6,692 nt of DNA from an uncultured Verrucomicrobiota bacterium. Lineage in GTDB: Bacteria; Verrucomicrobiota; Verrucomicrobiae; Opitutales; Opitutaceae. Within the stretch, counting starts at the first letter, position 1; each line of letters opens with the position of its first letter. Made by a program: the position numbers and the translations under genes. Below are positions 1 to 6,692 of this stretch, piece by piece. Under the pieces are notes generated by a model, which was given only the letters and a program-made list of their open reading frames with translations, was not told the DNA's origin and did no database searches. Location: assembly GCA_946481225.1 (NCBI GenBank), contig CAMLNJ010000168.1:1-6692 (forward strand), written 5' to 3'.

Positions 1-27
1 GATGACCGTGTTACTCTATGTATTAGG

Positions 28-1668
28 TCAGGGAGCGAGGCTCACTGCCTTGAGCGGATGGCGGTCGAGGAGGGTGGGGTGCCAGCCGCGGACGGCGGGG
101 TTTAGGAGGTAAACGTGGGTGTTGACGTAGAGGGGGAGGATGGGCGCGGCTTCGAGGAGGCGGATTTCGGCGGAGCGGAGGAGCGTGTGGCGCTTTTCCG
201 TGTCGCGGGTGCGGGCGGCCTCGTAGAGGTCGCGGTCGTAGGCGGGGTCGTTCCAGCCGGTGAAGTTTTGCGCGCTGTCCTTCGTGAAGAGGGCGAGGAA
301 GCTGATGGGGTCGTCGTAGTCGGCGACCCAGCCGGAGCGGAGGAGTTGGAAATCGCCGGCACGGCGGGCTTCGAGGAGGGTCGCGAATTCTTGGTTCACG
401 AGGCGCGTTTGGACGCCGGCGGCGCGCCATTGTTGCTGGAGCGCCTCGGCGATGCGGCGATGATTTTCCGAAGTATTGTAGAGGAGGTCGAAGACGGGCA
501 GGCCCTCGCCCTCGGGGTAGCCGGCCTCGGAGAGGAGCGCTTTGGCGGCGGCAAGATCGTGGCGGAGAACGGAGGGCGGTTCGTAGCCGCCGGCGCCGGG
601 CGGGACGAATGCGAGGGCGGGGCGCTGGCCGCCTTTGAGCAGGGCGGCGACGAGCTGCTCGCGGTCGATGGCGAGGGAGAGCGCGCGGCGAACGCGGACG
701 TCGCTAAGGACGGGGCGCGTGGTGTTGATGCGGTAGAAATAAATATCCAGGAAGGGGTCTGCGCGCAGCTGGGCGGGCGCCTCGGCGCGCCAGGCTTCGA
801 CGCGTCCGGCGGGGAGGGTGTCGATGACGTGGAGTTGCCCGGCGCGGTAGGCGCGTTCCGCGGCCTCGACGCTGTCGTAGGGGCGAAAGTCGACGGCGCG
901 GAGTTGAACGGCGGAGGCGTCCCAGTAGGTCGCGCCGGCCTCGGTGGCGATGACCTGGCCGCGGCGCCAGTCTTTCAGGACGAAGGGGCCGTTGCCGACG
1001 AAGGTGGCCGGCGAGGAGGCCCAGCGGTTGCCGCGGGCGTCGACGGGGCCGGCGGCGGAGATGGCGTGGAGAGGGACGGGGAACCAGACCGGGTGGGTAA
1101 GGAGGGAAAGAAAGTGGGCGGCGGGGTATTCGAGCGCGATGCGGACGGTGTGCGTATCGGGAGCGGTGATACCGACCTGGGAGAAGTCGGCGAGGCGGGC
1201 CTTGTGGTAGGCCTCGGCGTTGAGGACGGGGTAGATGAGTTCGGCGTTGGGCGCGCCGAGGGCGGGGGTGAGCGCGCGCTTGACGGAGTCGACGAAGTCG
1301 GCGGCGACGAGGGAACGGCCGTCGGACCATTTGGCCTCCGGGCGAAGGTGGAAGGTGTAGACGAGGCCGTCGGCGGAGACGTCCCAGCGGTCGGCGACGC
1401 CGGGGACGGGCGCGAGCGTTTGCGGGTCCTCGGAGACGAGGCCCTCGAAGAGGGCGGAGAGGACGTGGATGTCGTTCAGGGACGAGGCGAGGTGGGGATC
1501 GAGGTCGGAGAGGTCGGGGCCGATGCCGCGGTGGAGGGTTTGCGTGCGGTTGCCCGCCTGGACGGCGGTCTCGCGCGGGGCGCAGGCGGAGAGCGCGATG
1601 AGCGCGAAGGCGGAGAGGAGGACGGAGGCGGCCGTGAGGAGACGAAGAGGGCGCGAAGGGGAAGGCAC
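28..1668 (-). CDS. Oligopeptide ABC transporter substrate-binding lipoprotein (OppA/SBP family 5)
   Basis: This 546-residue protein is an extracytoplasmic solute receptor that would capture oligopeptides and pass them to an ABC permease. The N-terminus is a lipoprotein signal: basic residues R6 and R9, a hydrophobic stretch over about residues 10-26, then the lipobox L26-S27-A28-C29, so C29 should be lipidated. The mature part shows family 5 landmarks in order: DRWDVSADGLVYTFHLRP followed by KWSDG and ADFVDSVKR near residues 90-130, VGNGPFVLKDW, RVRRALSLAIDREQLV, a W-ADYDDPISFL segment, and PILPLYVN near the C-terminus. Length is normal for OppA-type proteins. The start is GTG (1666-1668), chosen because it gives a complete signal peptide; no Shine-Dalgarno is visible. 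The gene lies 48 bp downstream of the RAYT gene on the same strand. No permease or ATPase genes are in the window; they could lie beyond position 1. The family call is strong. Ligand specificity (oligopeptide rather than dipeptide, nickel or murein peptide) is inference. Confidence 0.93.
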   Translation of the reverse strand: MPSPSRPLRLLTAASVLLSAFALIALSACAPRETAVQAGNRTQTLHRGIGPDLSDLDPHLASSLNDIHVLSALFEGLVSEDPQTLAPVPGVADRWDVSADGLVYTFHLRPEAKWSDGRSLVAADFVDSVKRALTPALGAPNAELIYPVLNAEAYHKARLADFSQVGITAPDTHTVRIALEYPAAHFLSLLTHPVWFPVPLHAISAAGPVDARGNRWASSPATFVGNGPFVLKDWRRGQVIATEAGATYWDASAVQLRAVDFRPYDSVEAAERAYRAGQLHVIDTLPAGRVEAWRAEAPAQLRADPFLDIYFYRINTTRPVLSDVRVRRALSLAIDREQLVAALLKGGQRPALAFVPPGAGGYEPPSVLRHDLAAAKALLSEAGYPEGEGLPVFDLLYNTSENHRRIAEALQQQWRAAGVQTRLVNQEFATLLEARRAGDFQLLRSGWVADYDDPISFLALFTKDSAQNFTGWNDPAYDRDLYEAARTRDTEKRHTLLRSAEIRLLEAAPILPLYVNTHVYLLNPAVRGWHPTLLDRHPLKAVSLAP

Positions 1669-1716
1669 GGTGGAGGCGAGGTTGGTCGGTGGCCGCGGCG
1701 GATGTGGCGCGGGAAA

Positions 1717-2469
<753 letters not shown>

Positions 2470-2479
2470 GAAACGCTTT

Positions 2480-2965
2480 TCAGGCGCGGGAGATCAGGGC
2501 GACGGCGTGGGCGGCGATGGCGAGGCCGCGGCCGATGTCGTCGGAGCCCTCGTTGGTGGTCGCTTTGACCCCGACACGATCAAGGGGGAGGCCGGCGCTG
2601 GCGGCGAGGCGGGCGCGCATTTCCTGGAGGCGCGGGGCGATCTTGGGGCGTTCGGCGATGAGCGAGGAGTCGATGTTTTCGATCTCGTAGCCGCGTTCGC
2701 GGAGGGCGGCGCAGACCCGCTGGAGGAGGATCTGCGAGTCGATGTTTTTGAAGGCCGGATCCGTATTCGGAAAAAAATGACCGATGTCGGGCAGGGCGGC
2801 GGCGCCGAGGAGGGCGTCGCAGATCGCGTGGGTGAGCGCGTCGGCATCGGAGTGGCCGTCGAGGCCGACGGGGCACTCGGTGAAGTGGACGCCGCCGAGG
2901 ATCATGGGGCGGCCGGCGACGGTGCGGTGGATGTCGTAGCCGTGGCCGATGCGGACGGTGCTCAT
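2480..2965 (-). CDS. ispF: 2-C-methyl-D-erythritol 2,4-cyclodiphosphate synthase
   Basis: IspF converts CDP-ME 2-phosphate to 2-C-methyl-D-erythritol 2,4-cyclodiphosphate with release of CMP, the fifth step of the MEP isoprenoid pathway, in the cytoplasm. The 161-residue product has normal length. The zinc ligands D11 and H13 sit in RIGHGYDIH and the third, H46, in GHSDADALTHAICDALLGAAALPDIGHFFP, which is the family signature. The C-terminal TTNEGSDDIGRGLAIAAHAVAL corresponds to the nucleotide-binding ATTTE...GRGEGIAA region with some substitutions. The ATG at 2963-2965 is chosen because family members begin a few residues before IGHGYD. A GTG at 3023-3025 would add 20 residues encoded by the intergenic CACGGAG repeat and is less likely. 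It follows ispD by 147 bp on the same strand and precedes the RAYT gene by 10 bp. No Shine-Dalgarno is visible. Confidence 0.97.
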   Translation of the reverse strand: MSTVRIGHGYDIHRTVAGRPMILGGVHFTECPVGLDGHSDADALTHAICDALLGAAALPDIGHFFPNTDPAFKNIDSQILLQRVCAALRERGYEIENIDSSLIAERPKIAPRLQEMRARLAASAGLPLDRVGVKATTNEGSDDIGRGLAIAAHAVALISRA

Positions 2966-3000
2966 TCGCGGGCGGGACGTTTGGTTTTGGTCACGGAGGG

Positions 3001-3110
3001 CACGGAGCTCGGACACAGAGGACACGGAGGGCGGAGGGGGACGGAGGAGGCAGGAGACGGAGCAAACCGTCTGTTTCCGACTCCGTGTTCTCTGTGGGCC
3101 GCGCTCCGTG
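3001..3110. repeat. Long imperfect inverted repeat of CACGGAG type between ispD and ispF
   Basis: The left arm (3001-3029) and right arm (3081-3110) are reverse complements with few mismatches. The best part is CACAGAGGACACGGAG at 3014-3029 against CTCCGTGTTCTCTGTG at 3081-3096, 15 of 16 paired. The outer parts pair CACGGAGCTCGG (3001-3012) with the complement of 3099-3110. Inside the 51-base loop is a second small hairpin, AGACGG (3055-3060) with CCGTCT (3067-3072). A further CACGGAGG copy lies just outside at 2992-2999. The element almost fills the ispD-ispF gap and ends 2 bp before the ispD stop. It resembles a dispersed intergenic repeat; a role in mRNA processing or attenuation is possible but unproven. 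Confidence 0.7.
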
Positions 3111-3112
3111 GA

Positions 3113-3799
3113 TCACTCCGCGGACTTTCCTTTGGAAAGCAGATACTCGACGTAGGCGAGGTCGGCGGGGGTGGTGATCTTCGGGTTCGGGTGCGCGTTC
3201 TCGAGGAGGGCGACCGGGTGCGAGAGGAGTTCGACGGCGGCGGCGTCGTCGGTGATGCGAAGCTTTTTCTTCGCGACCTTGGCGTAGGCTTCGGCGACGA
3301 GTTCGCGGGCGAAGACCTGCGGGGTCTCCATCGCCCAGAGGCGGTCGCGGTCGAGGGTCTTGAGGTGGCCGGTGTCGGAGTGCTTTTTGATGGTGTCGGT
3401 CACGCGGTGGGCGAGGACGACGGCGTCTTCCTTGCGGACGATCTTGTGAAGGCCGACGAGCTGCTCGACGCGGATGAGGGGGCGGGCGCAGTCGTGGATG
3501 AAGACGTAGGCGATGTCGGCGGGGAGGACGGCGAGGGCGTTTTGCACGGAGTCCTGGCGCTCCTTGCCGCCTATAACGAACTGGGCGGGGGTGGGGGCGT
3601 AGGCGGAGAGGGCGATGGATTGCGCCTGGTCGCGCACGACGATGACGTAGTAATCGGCGACGTTGCTCTCGAGGAAGGCGGCGACGCTGTGGGCGAAGAC
3701 CGGGCGGCCGTCGAGGGGCGCGAGGATCTTGTCGGCGACGGCGCCCTGCATGCGGCGGCCGCTGCCGGCGGCGAGGAGGATGGCGGCGGTGCGGGACAT
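3113..3799 (-). CDS. ispD: 2-C-methyl-D-erythritol 4-phosphate cytidylyltransferase
   Basis: IspD transfers CMP from CTP to 2-C-methyl-D-erythritol 4-phosphate, giving CDP-ME, the third step of the MEP pathway. The product has 228 residues, normal for the family. The N-terminal nucleotide-binding loop AAILLAAGSGRRM (residues 5-17) is followed by ADKILAPLDGRPVFAHS; the family's common PKQ is here ADK, so the basic residue (K24) is shifted by one. Further landmarks are GGKERQDSVQNAL, FIHDCARPLI with the metal-binding aspartate and the arginine, LWAMETPQVF, ITDDAAAVE, and NPKITTPADLAYVEYLL near the C-terminus. The ATG at 3797-3799 starts two residues before the first strand, as expected. It lies 57 bp after pyrF and 147 bp before ispF on the same strand, so it is probably co-transcribed with ispF. 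No Shine-Dalgarno is visible. A related sugar or polyol cytidylyltransferase is the only realistic alternative, and the linked ispF argues against it. Confidence 0.96.
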   Translation of the reverse strand: MSRTAAILLAAGSGRRMQGAVADKILAPLDGRPVFAHSVAAFLESNVADYYVIVVRDQAQSIALSAYAPTPAQFVIGGKERQDSVQNALAVLPADIAYVFIHDCARPLIRVEQLVGLHKIVRKEDAVVLAHRVTDTIKKHSDTGHLKTLDRDRLWAMETPQVFARELVAEAYAKVAKKKLRITDDAAAVELLSHPVALLENAHPNPKITTPADLAYVEYLLSKGKSAE

Positions 3800-3839
3800 G
3801 GATTTATGATCTATAATTGATGATTTATGATTGGGCCAA
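3800..3839 (-). promoter_or_regulatory. AT-rich spacer with possible ispD promoter and a 10-bp direct repeat
   Basis: In a GC-rich setting, 3801-3833 is markedly AT-rich. GATTTATGAT occurs twice (3801-3810 and 3822-3831), 21 bases apart. Read on the minus strand, TTGGCC (3839-3834) and TATAGA (3815-3810) are separated by 18 bases, which fits a weak sigma-70-like promoter. If used, the transcript would start almost at the ispD ATG, giving a very short leader. The box matches are imperfect, and the direct repeat may simply be a remnant of a dispersed repeat. Confidence 0.3.
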
Positions 3840-3856
3840 ACCCCGCGGGCGGCGGA

Positions 3857-4555
3857 TCAGGCGCCCGCCAGGTCGGCGAGGATGGCGCGGGCGGCGGCGG
3901 CGGGGTCCTTGGCCTTGAGGATGGGGCGGCCGACGACGATGTAGCTGGAGCCGGCGCGGGCGGCCTCGGCGGGCGAGAGGACGCGTTTTTGGTCGTCGCC
4001 GCCCGATTCGCCGGCGGGGCGGATGCCAGGGGTGACGAGTTGCACGTCGGCGGGAAGCATGCGGCGGAGGAGCTGCACCTCGAGGGGCGAGCAGACGAGG
4101 CCCTTCATGCCGGCGGAGGCGGCGAGGGAGCCGAGGCGCGCGACCTGCATCTCGGGCGTGCCGCCGACGCCGATGTTGGCGAGCTCGGTGCCATCCATCG
4201 AGGTGAGGACGGTGACGCCGAGGAGGAGGAGATCGGGGCGGGTGGCTTGCTGGGCCTTGACCGCGGCCTGCATCATCTCGCGGCCGCCGCCGGTGTGGAT
4301 GGTGAGCATGCCGATGGGCAAGGGGGCGAGGGATTCGACGGCCTTGGCGACGGTGTTGGGGATGTCGTGGAGCTTGAGATCGAGGAAGATGTTAAAGCCT
4401 TCGTCGGCGACGGCGCGGACGTAGTCGGGGCCGTAGGCGGTGAACATTTGGAGGCCGATTTTGATCCAGCGGAGTTCGCCGCGGAGCTGGCGCAGGATCG
4501 GAGCGGCTTCTTCTCGGGTGGGAACGTCGAGGGCGAGGATAAGATCGCAGGGCAT
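3857..4555 (-). CDS. pyrF: Orotidine 5'-phosphate decarboxylase
   Basis: PyrF decarboxylates OMP to UMP, the last step of de novo pyrimidine synthesis, in the cytoplasm. The 232-residue product matches the bacterial class of this TIM-barrel enzyme. The start LILALDVPT holds D10. The catalytic set is K32 in WIKIGLQMF and D59, K61, D64 in FLDLKLHDIPNT, with the spacing of the E. coli tetrad K44/D71/K73/D76. Phosphate-binding segments near the C-terminus are TPGIRP and VGRPI (R210). The frame is open upstream to 4762, but the ATG at 4553-4555 is chosen because the conserved first strand follows at once and the 69 extra residues resemble no part of the family. No Shine-Dalgarno is visible. It is the first gene of the minus-strand row and is divergent from ispE. 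Confidence 0.96.
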   Translation of the reverse strand: MPCDLILALDVPTREEAAPILRQLRGELRWIKIGLQMFTAYGPDYVRAVADEGFNIFLDLKLHDIPNTVAKAVESLAPLPIGMLTIHTGGGREMMQAAVKAQQATRPDLLLLGVTVLTSMDGTELANIGVGGTPEMQVARLGSLAASAGMKGLVCSPLEVQLLRRMLPADVQLVTPGIRPAGESGGDDQKRVLSPAEAARAGSSYIVVGRPILKAKDPAAAARAILADLAGA

Positions 4556-4706
4556 GTCGATGGGGGACGAGTGTCGGCCGGGGAGACGCGGAGCGGAAGC
4601 TGATTTTTTCGGCCGGTGAAGGCGCGGAGAAGAGCGCGGATGGGCGAGCGAGGCGGAATTTGGGAGGTTGCCAGCGGGGGCTGCGGGGGCTTGGGCTGCG
4701 CGGCGA
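4556..4706. promoter_or_regulatory. Divergent intergenic region between pyrF and ispE
   Basis: These 151 bp separate the two divergent gene groups and must hold the promoters for pyrF and probably ispE. TCGGCCGG occurs twice (4574-4581 and 4609-4616), each with the palindromic core CGGCCG, 35 bp apart. A T-run lies at 4604-4609. I found no convincing -35/-10 pair on either strand. The repeated octamer could be a regulator site, but GC-rich octamers recur by chance in such DNA. Confidence 0.3.
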
Positions 4707-5594
4707 ATGGACTCCGTCACGATTTTCAGTCCGGCAAAAATCAACCTCTCGCTCGCGATCACCGGCCGGCGCGCGGATGGGTTTCACGAGTTGGTGTCGG
4801 TCGTGTCGCGTTTGGATTTCGGCGATACGCTGAAGGCGGAGCGCGCGGCGGAGGGCGAGGGAACAACCTTGGTTTGCGGAGCGGAAGGGGTGCCGGTGGA
4901 CGGGACGAATTTGGTTCTGCGCGCCGCGTCAAAGTTCGCCGAGGCGACGGGGTGGAGGGCCGCGGTGAGATTTACGTTGGAGAAACGCATCCCTGTCGGC
5001 GCCGGGCTGGGCGGAGGGAGCAGCAATGCCGTCGCCGCGCTCCGGGCGCTGGAGCGGCTGAGCGGAATCGCGCTCGGCGCGGCGGGGCGGCTCGAAATCG
5101 CCGCGGCGCTCGGCTCGGATTGCCCGCTTTTTTGGCATGAGACTCCTGTGGTGATGCGCGGGCGCGGCGAGCGAATCGAGGCGCTCCCAACCGCGGCGGC
5201 GGCCCGGTTGAGCGGCAGGCGGGTGCTGGTTTTCAAACCCGATTTCGGGGTGGCGACCGCATGGGCGTATCAGGCGCTCGCGGCGCGGCCGGAGTGGTAT
5301 GCGGACGCCGCCGCGGAGGAATCGCGGCTCGCCGCATGGCTCGGCGACGGGCGGGCTCGCGCGGAGGACCTGTTGATGAACACCCTTGAGCGGCCCGTTT
5401 TCGCCAAGTGGATCGCCCTGCCGACTCTGCTTGCCTGGCTGCGCGAACGCCACGGCCTGACCGCGCGGATGAGCGGGAGCGGAAGCGCCTGTTTTGCGCT
5501 TCTCGCTTCGGATGCGAACGAAGCGGAGGCGATTTCGAGCATACGCGAGGCGTGGGGCGCGACCGCCTTCGTGCAAGCCACGACGCTGGCGTGA
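4707..5594 (+). CDS. ispE: 4-diphosphocytidyl-2-C-methyl-D-erythritol kinase
   Basis: IspE phosphorylates the 2-hydroxyl of CDP-ME with ATP, the fourth MEP-pathway step, between IspD and IspF. It is a GHMP-superfamily kinase of 295 residues from the ATG at 4707, a normal length. The substrate-binding motif FSPAKINLSLAITGRRADGFHEL is at residues 7-29 (K11 corresponds to E. coli K10). The ATP-binding glycine loop PVGAGLGGGSSN is at 96-107, and the catalytic aspartate is D138 in LGSDCPLF. The third GHMP motif, RMSGSGSACFAL, is near the C-terminus. The ATG at 4707 is preferred because family members begin about six residues before SPAKIN. A TTG at 4668 has GGGAGG directly against it, too close for a normal ribosome site, and would add 13 Ala/Gly-rich residues. 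It is divergent from pyrF-ispD-ispF and 117 bp upstream of ptsI. Confidence 0.96.
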   Translation: MDSVTIFSPAKINLSLAITGRRADGFHELVSVVSRLDFGDTLKAERAAEGEGTTLVCGAEGVPVDGTNLVLRAASKFAEATGWRAAVRFTLEKRIPVGAGLGGGSSNAVAALRALERLSGIALGAAGRLEIAAALGSDCPLFWHETPVVMRGRGERIEALPTAAAARLSGRRVLVFKPDFGVATAWAYQALAARPEWYADAAAEESRLAAWLGDGRARAEDLLMNTLERPVFAKWIALPTLLAWLRERHGLTARMSGSGSACFALLASDANEAEAISSIREAWGATAFVQATTLA

Positions 5595-5612
5595 GTTTCG
5601 TTGTCAGTTTGC

Positions 5613-5706
5613 GGTTTGAAACAGTTTGACCCGCGACGGTGTCGCGGGCGTCATTCGCGCACCCCGGGGCGCGGTCTTTTTGTTCAGCGTCTTGCCGTTT
5701 CAAACC
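5613..5706 (+). promoter_or_regulatory. Structured leader candidate: 10-bp inverted repeat enclosing two hairpins before ptsI
   Basis: GGTTTGAAAC (5613-5622) and GTTTCAAACC (5697-5706) are perfect reverse complements 74 bases apart. Between them lie a perfect hairpin at 5630-5648 and a second GC-rich hairpin at 5656-5673 followed by a T-run. RNA from here could fold as a three-way junction whose closing stem ends five bases before the ptsI start codon, where it could affect ribosome access. It matches no riboswitch class I recognise. Confidence 0.4.
5630..5681 (+). terminator. Candidate intrinsic terminator after ispE
   Basis: A perfect hairpin CCCGCGAC-GGT-GTCGCGGG (5630-5648) is followed by a second, imperfect GC-rich stem (CGCG at 5656-5659 with CGCG at 5670-5673, plus an inner CC/GG pair) and then TCTTTTT (5675-5681). 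The second stem plus T-run looks like a rho-independent terminator for ispE, 61 bp after its stop. The stem has a two-base bulge, so strength is uncertain, and ptsI may be transcribed separately or by read-through. Confidence 0.45.
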
Positions 5707-5711
5707 CATCC

Positions 5712-6692
5712 ATGTCCGCCGAGGAAACAACGCCACGTTCCGAACTCGTGCTGCAAGGCATCTCCGCCTCGCAGGGCATAGCGTATGGCCAGATTTTCGT
5801 GTATCTGCAGAGCGATCTCGAGGTGCCCGAATACCAAGTCGAAAAGGCCAAGTGGACCGCGGAGGTGACCCGTTTCGATCAGGCGCTGCTGGCGACGCGC
5901 CAGCAGGTGCAAAAGATCATGTCCGAGGTGGAGAAAAACCTTGGCGAGGAGGAAGCCCGGATCTTCGACGCGCATCTGCTGGTGCTCGAGGACCAGGCGC
6001 TGATCGCGGAGACCATCCGGGAATTTGAAAAATCGCGGCTCAACATCGAAGCCTGTTTCGACCGGGTGGCGCAGCGCTACATCGCCGCCTTCGAGGAGAT
6101 CGACGACGAGTATTTGCGCGAGCGCGGCGGCGATATCCGCGATGTCGCGCAGCGGGTTTTGAGCAACCTGCTTGGCGGCGGCGGAGCGCAGCGGCTCTCG
6201 AAGCTCGCCGACAAACGCATTGTGGTGGCGAACGACATTTCGCCTTCGGACGCGGCCGGGCTGGACCGTTCGGCGGCGCTGGGGGTGGTGACTGATTCGG
6301 GCAGCAAGACGAGCCACGCCGTCATCGTGGCGCGCTCGATGAAGATCCCCGCCGTGGTCGGGCTGCGCGATCTCACCGCGAAGGTGCAGGCGGGCGACAA
6401 CATCCTCGTCGACGGCTACGAGGGCCTGGTGATTCTCAACCCGACCGAGAGCACGCTCTTTCGCTACGGGCAGATCCAGCGGCGGAAGCGCACGCTGGAG
6501 CAAAAGCTTCTCGACGCGAACCGTCTGCCCGCGGTGACCCTGGACGGGTTTGAGCTGCCGTTGCGCGCCAACATCGAGAAAGTCGAGGAGGCGAACCTGG
6601 TGAAGGATTACGCGGCGGACGGCGTCGGCCTGTTCCGCACCGAGTTTCTCTACCTCGCCGCGACCCACATGCCGACGGAGGAGGAGCAATAC
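5712..6692 (+). CDS. ptsI: Phosphoenolpyruvate-protein phosphotransferase (PTS enzyme I), N-terminal part
   Basis: Enzyme I takes phosphate from PEP onto a histidine and passes it to HPr, feeding the sugar phosphotransferase system or a regulatory PTS. The frame is open from the ATG at 5712 to the window edge: 327 residues of an expected 570 or so. The N-terminal HPr-binding region starts LQGISASQGIAYGQ; the helical part includes EARIFDAHLLVLEDQALI. The phosphohistidine motif TDSGSKTSHAVIVARSMKIPAVVG places the active histidine at H202, with serine where many enzymes I have a second glycine. DGYEGLVILNP follows. The PEP-binding barrel begins with LRANI and DGVGLFRTEFLYL (R309); the catalytic C-terminal part is cut off. 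There is no N-terminal GAF domain, so it is the classical form rather than PtsP. No ptsH lies directly upstream in the window; ispE does. The start precedes the conserved core by 12 residues, and no Shine-Dalgarno is visible. Confidence 0.95.
   Translation, partial: MSAEETTPRSELVLQGISASQGIAYGQIFVYLQSDLEVPEYQVEKAKWTAEVTRFDQALLATRQQVQKIMSEVEKNLGEEEARIFDAHLLVLEDQALIAETIREFEKSRLNIEACFDRVAQRYIAAFEEIDDEYLRERGGDIRDVAQRVLSNLLGGGGAQRLSKLADKRIVVANDISPSDAAGLDRSAALGVVTDSGSKTSHAVIVARSMKIPAVVGLRDLTAKVQAGDNILVDGYEGLVILNPTESTLFRYGQIQRRKRTLEQKLLDANRLPAVTLDGFELPLRANIEKVEEANLVKDYAADGVGLFRTEFLYLAATHMPTEEEQY

Noticed and set aside
2966..3025. A 20-residue N-terminal extension of IspF from a GTG
   Set aside because: The extension is encoded by the CACGGAG repeat, and the IspF core starts directly after the ATG at 2963-2965.
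3827..4603. A 258-codon plus-strand open frame opposite pyrF
   Set aside because: It is antisense to pyrF, Gly/Asp/Glu-rich, without family features; a composition effect.
4556..4762. A 69-residue N-terminal extension of PyrF
   Set aside because: The enzyme's first strand follows the internal ATG at once; the extension has no family similarity and would overlap the ispE start region.

Overview
The window is a GC-rich bacterial chromosomal segment packed with housekeeping genes. It carries three MEP-pathway isoprenoid genes (ispD, ispF, ispE), a pyrimidine gene (pyrF), the start of a PTS enzyme I gene (ptsI), a peptide-transport lipoprotein gene, and one domesticated-transposase (RAYT) gene with REP-type palindromes. 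High GC, no visible Shine-Dalgarno motif at any start, a RAYT with GSAGVPAG-type translated palindromes, and CACGGAG-type intergenic repeats suggest Verrucomicrobiota, possibly Opitutales. That assignment is inference from pattern memory and was not tested.

Layout. From about 4555 down to 28, five genes lie head-to-tail on the minus strand: pyrF, a 57-bp AT-rich gap, ispD, a 147-bp gap with a long inverted repeat, ispF, a 10-bp gap, the RAYT gene, a 48-bp gap, and the OppA-like lipoprotein gene. From 4707 rightward two genes lie on the plus strand: ispE, a 117-bp gap with hairpins and a 10-bp inverted repeat, and ptsI, which runs off the right edge. The 151-bp region 4556-4706 separates the two divergent groups. 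No gene-free stretch exceeds 300 bases. Bases 1-27, beyond the stop of the lipoprotein gene, show nothing recognisable.

How the genes fit together. IspD makes CDP-ME, IspE phosphorylates it and IspF cyclises the product, so three consecutive MEP steps are encoded here from two divergent transcripts. PyrF makes UMP, the precursor of the CTP used by IspD; that link is metabolic and does not prove co-regulation. PtsI takes phosphate from PEP. The lipoprotein would deliver oligopeptides to an ABC permease not seen here. The RAYT/REP unit sits between ispF and the lipoprotein gene and looks like an insertion into an otherwise ordinary gene row.

I found no clearly new multi-gene system. The most interesting signals are the RAYT reading frame that starts and ends inside copies of its own REP repeat, the inverted repeats before ispF and ptsI, and the absence of Shine-Dalgarno motifs at all seven starts.
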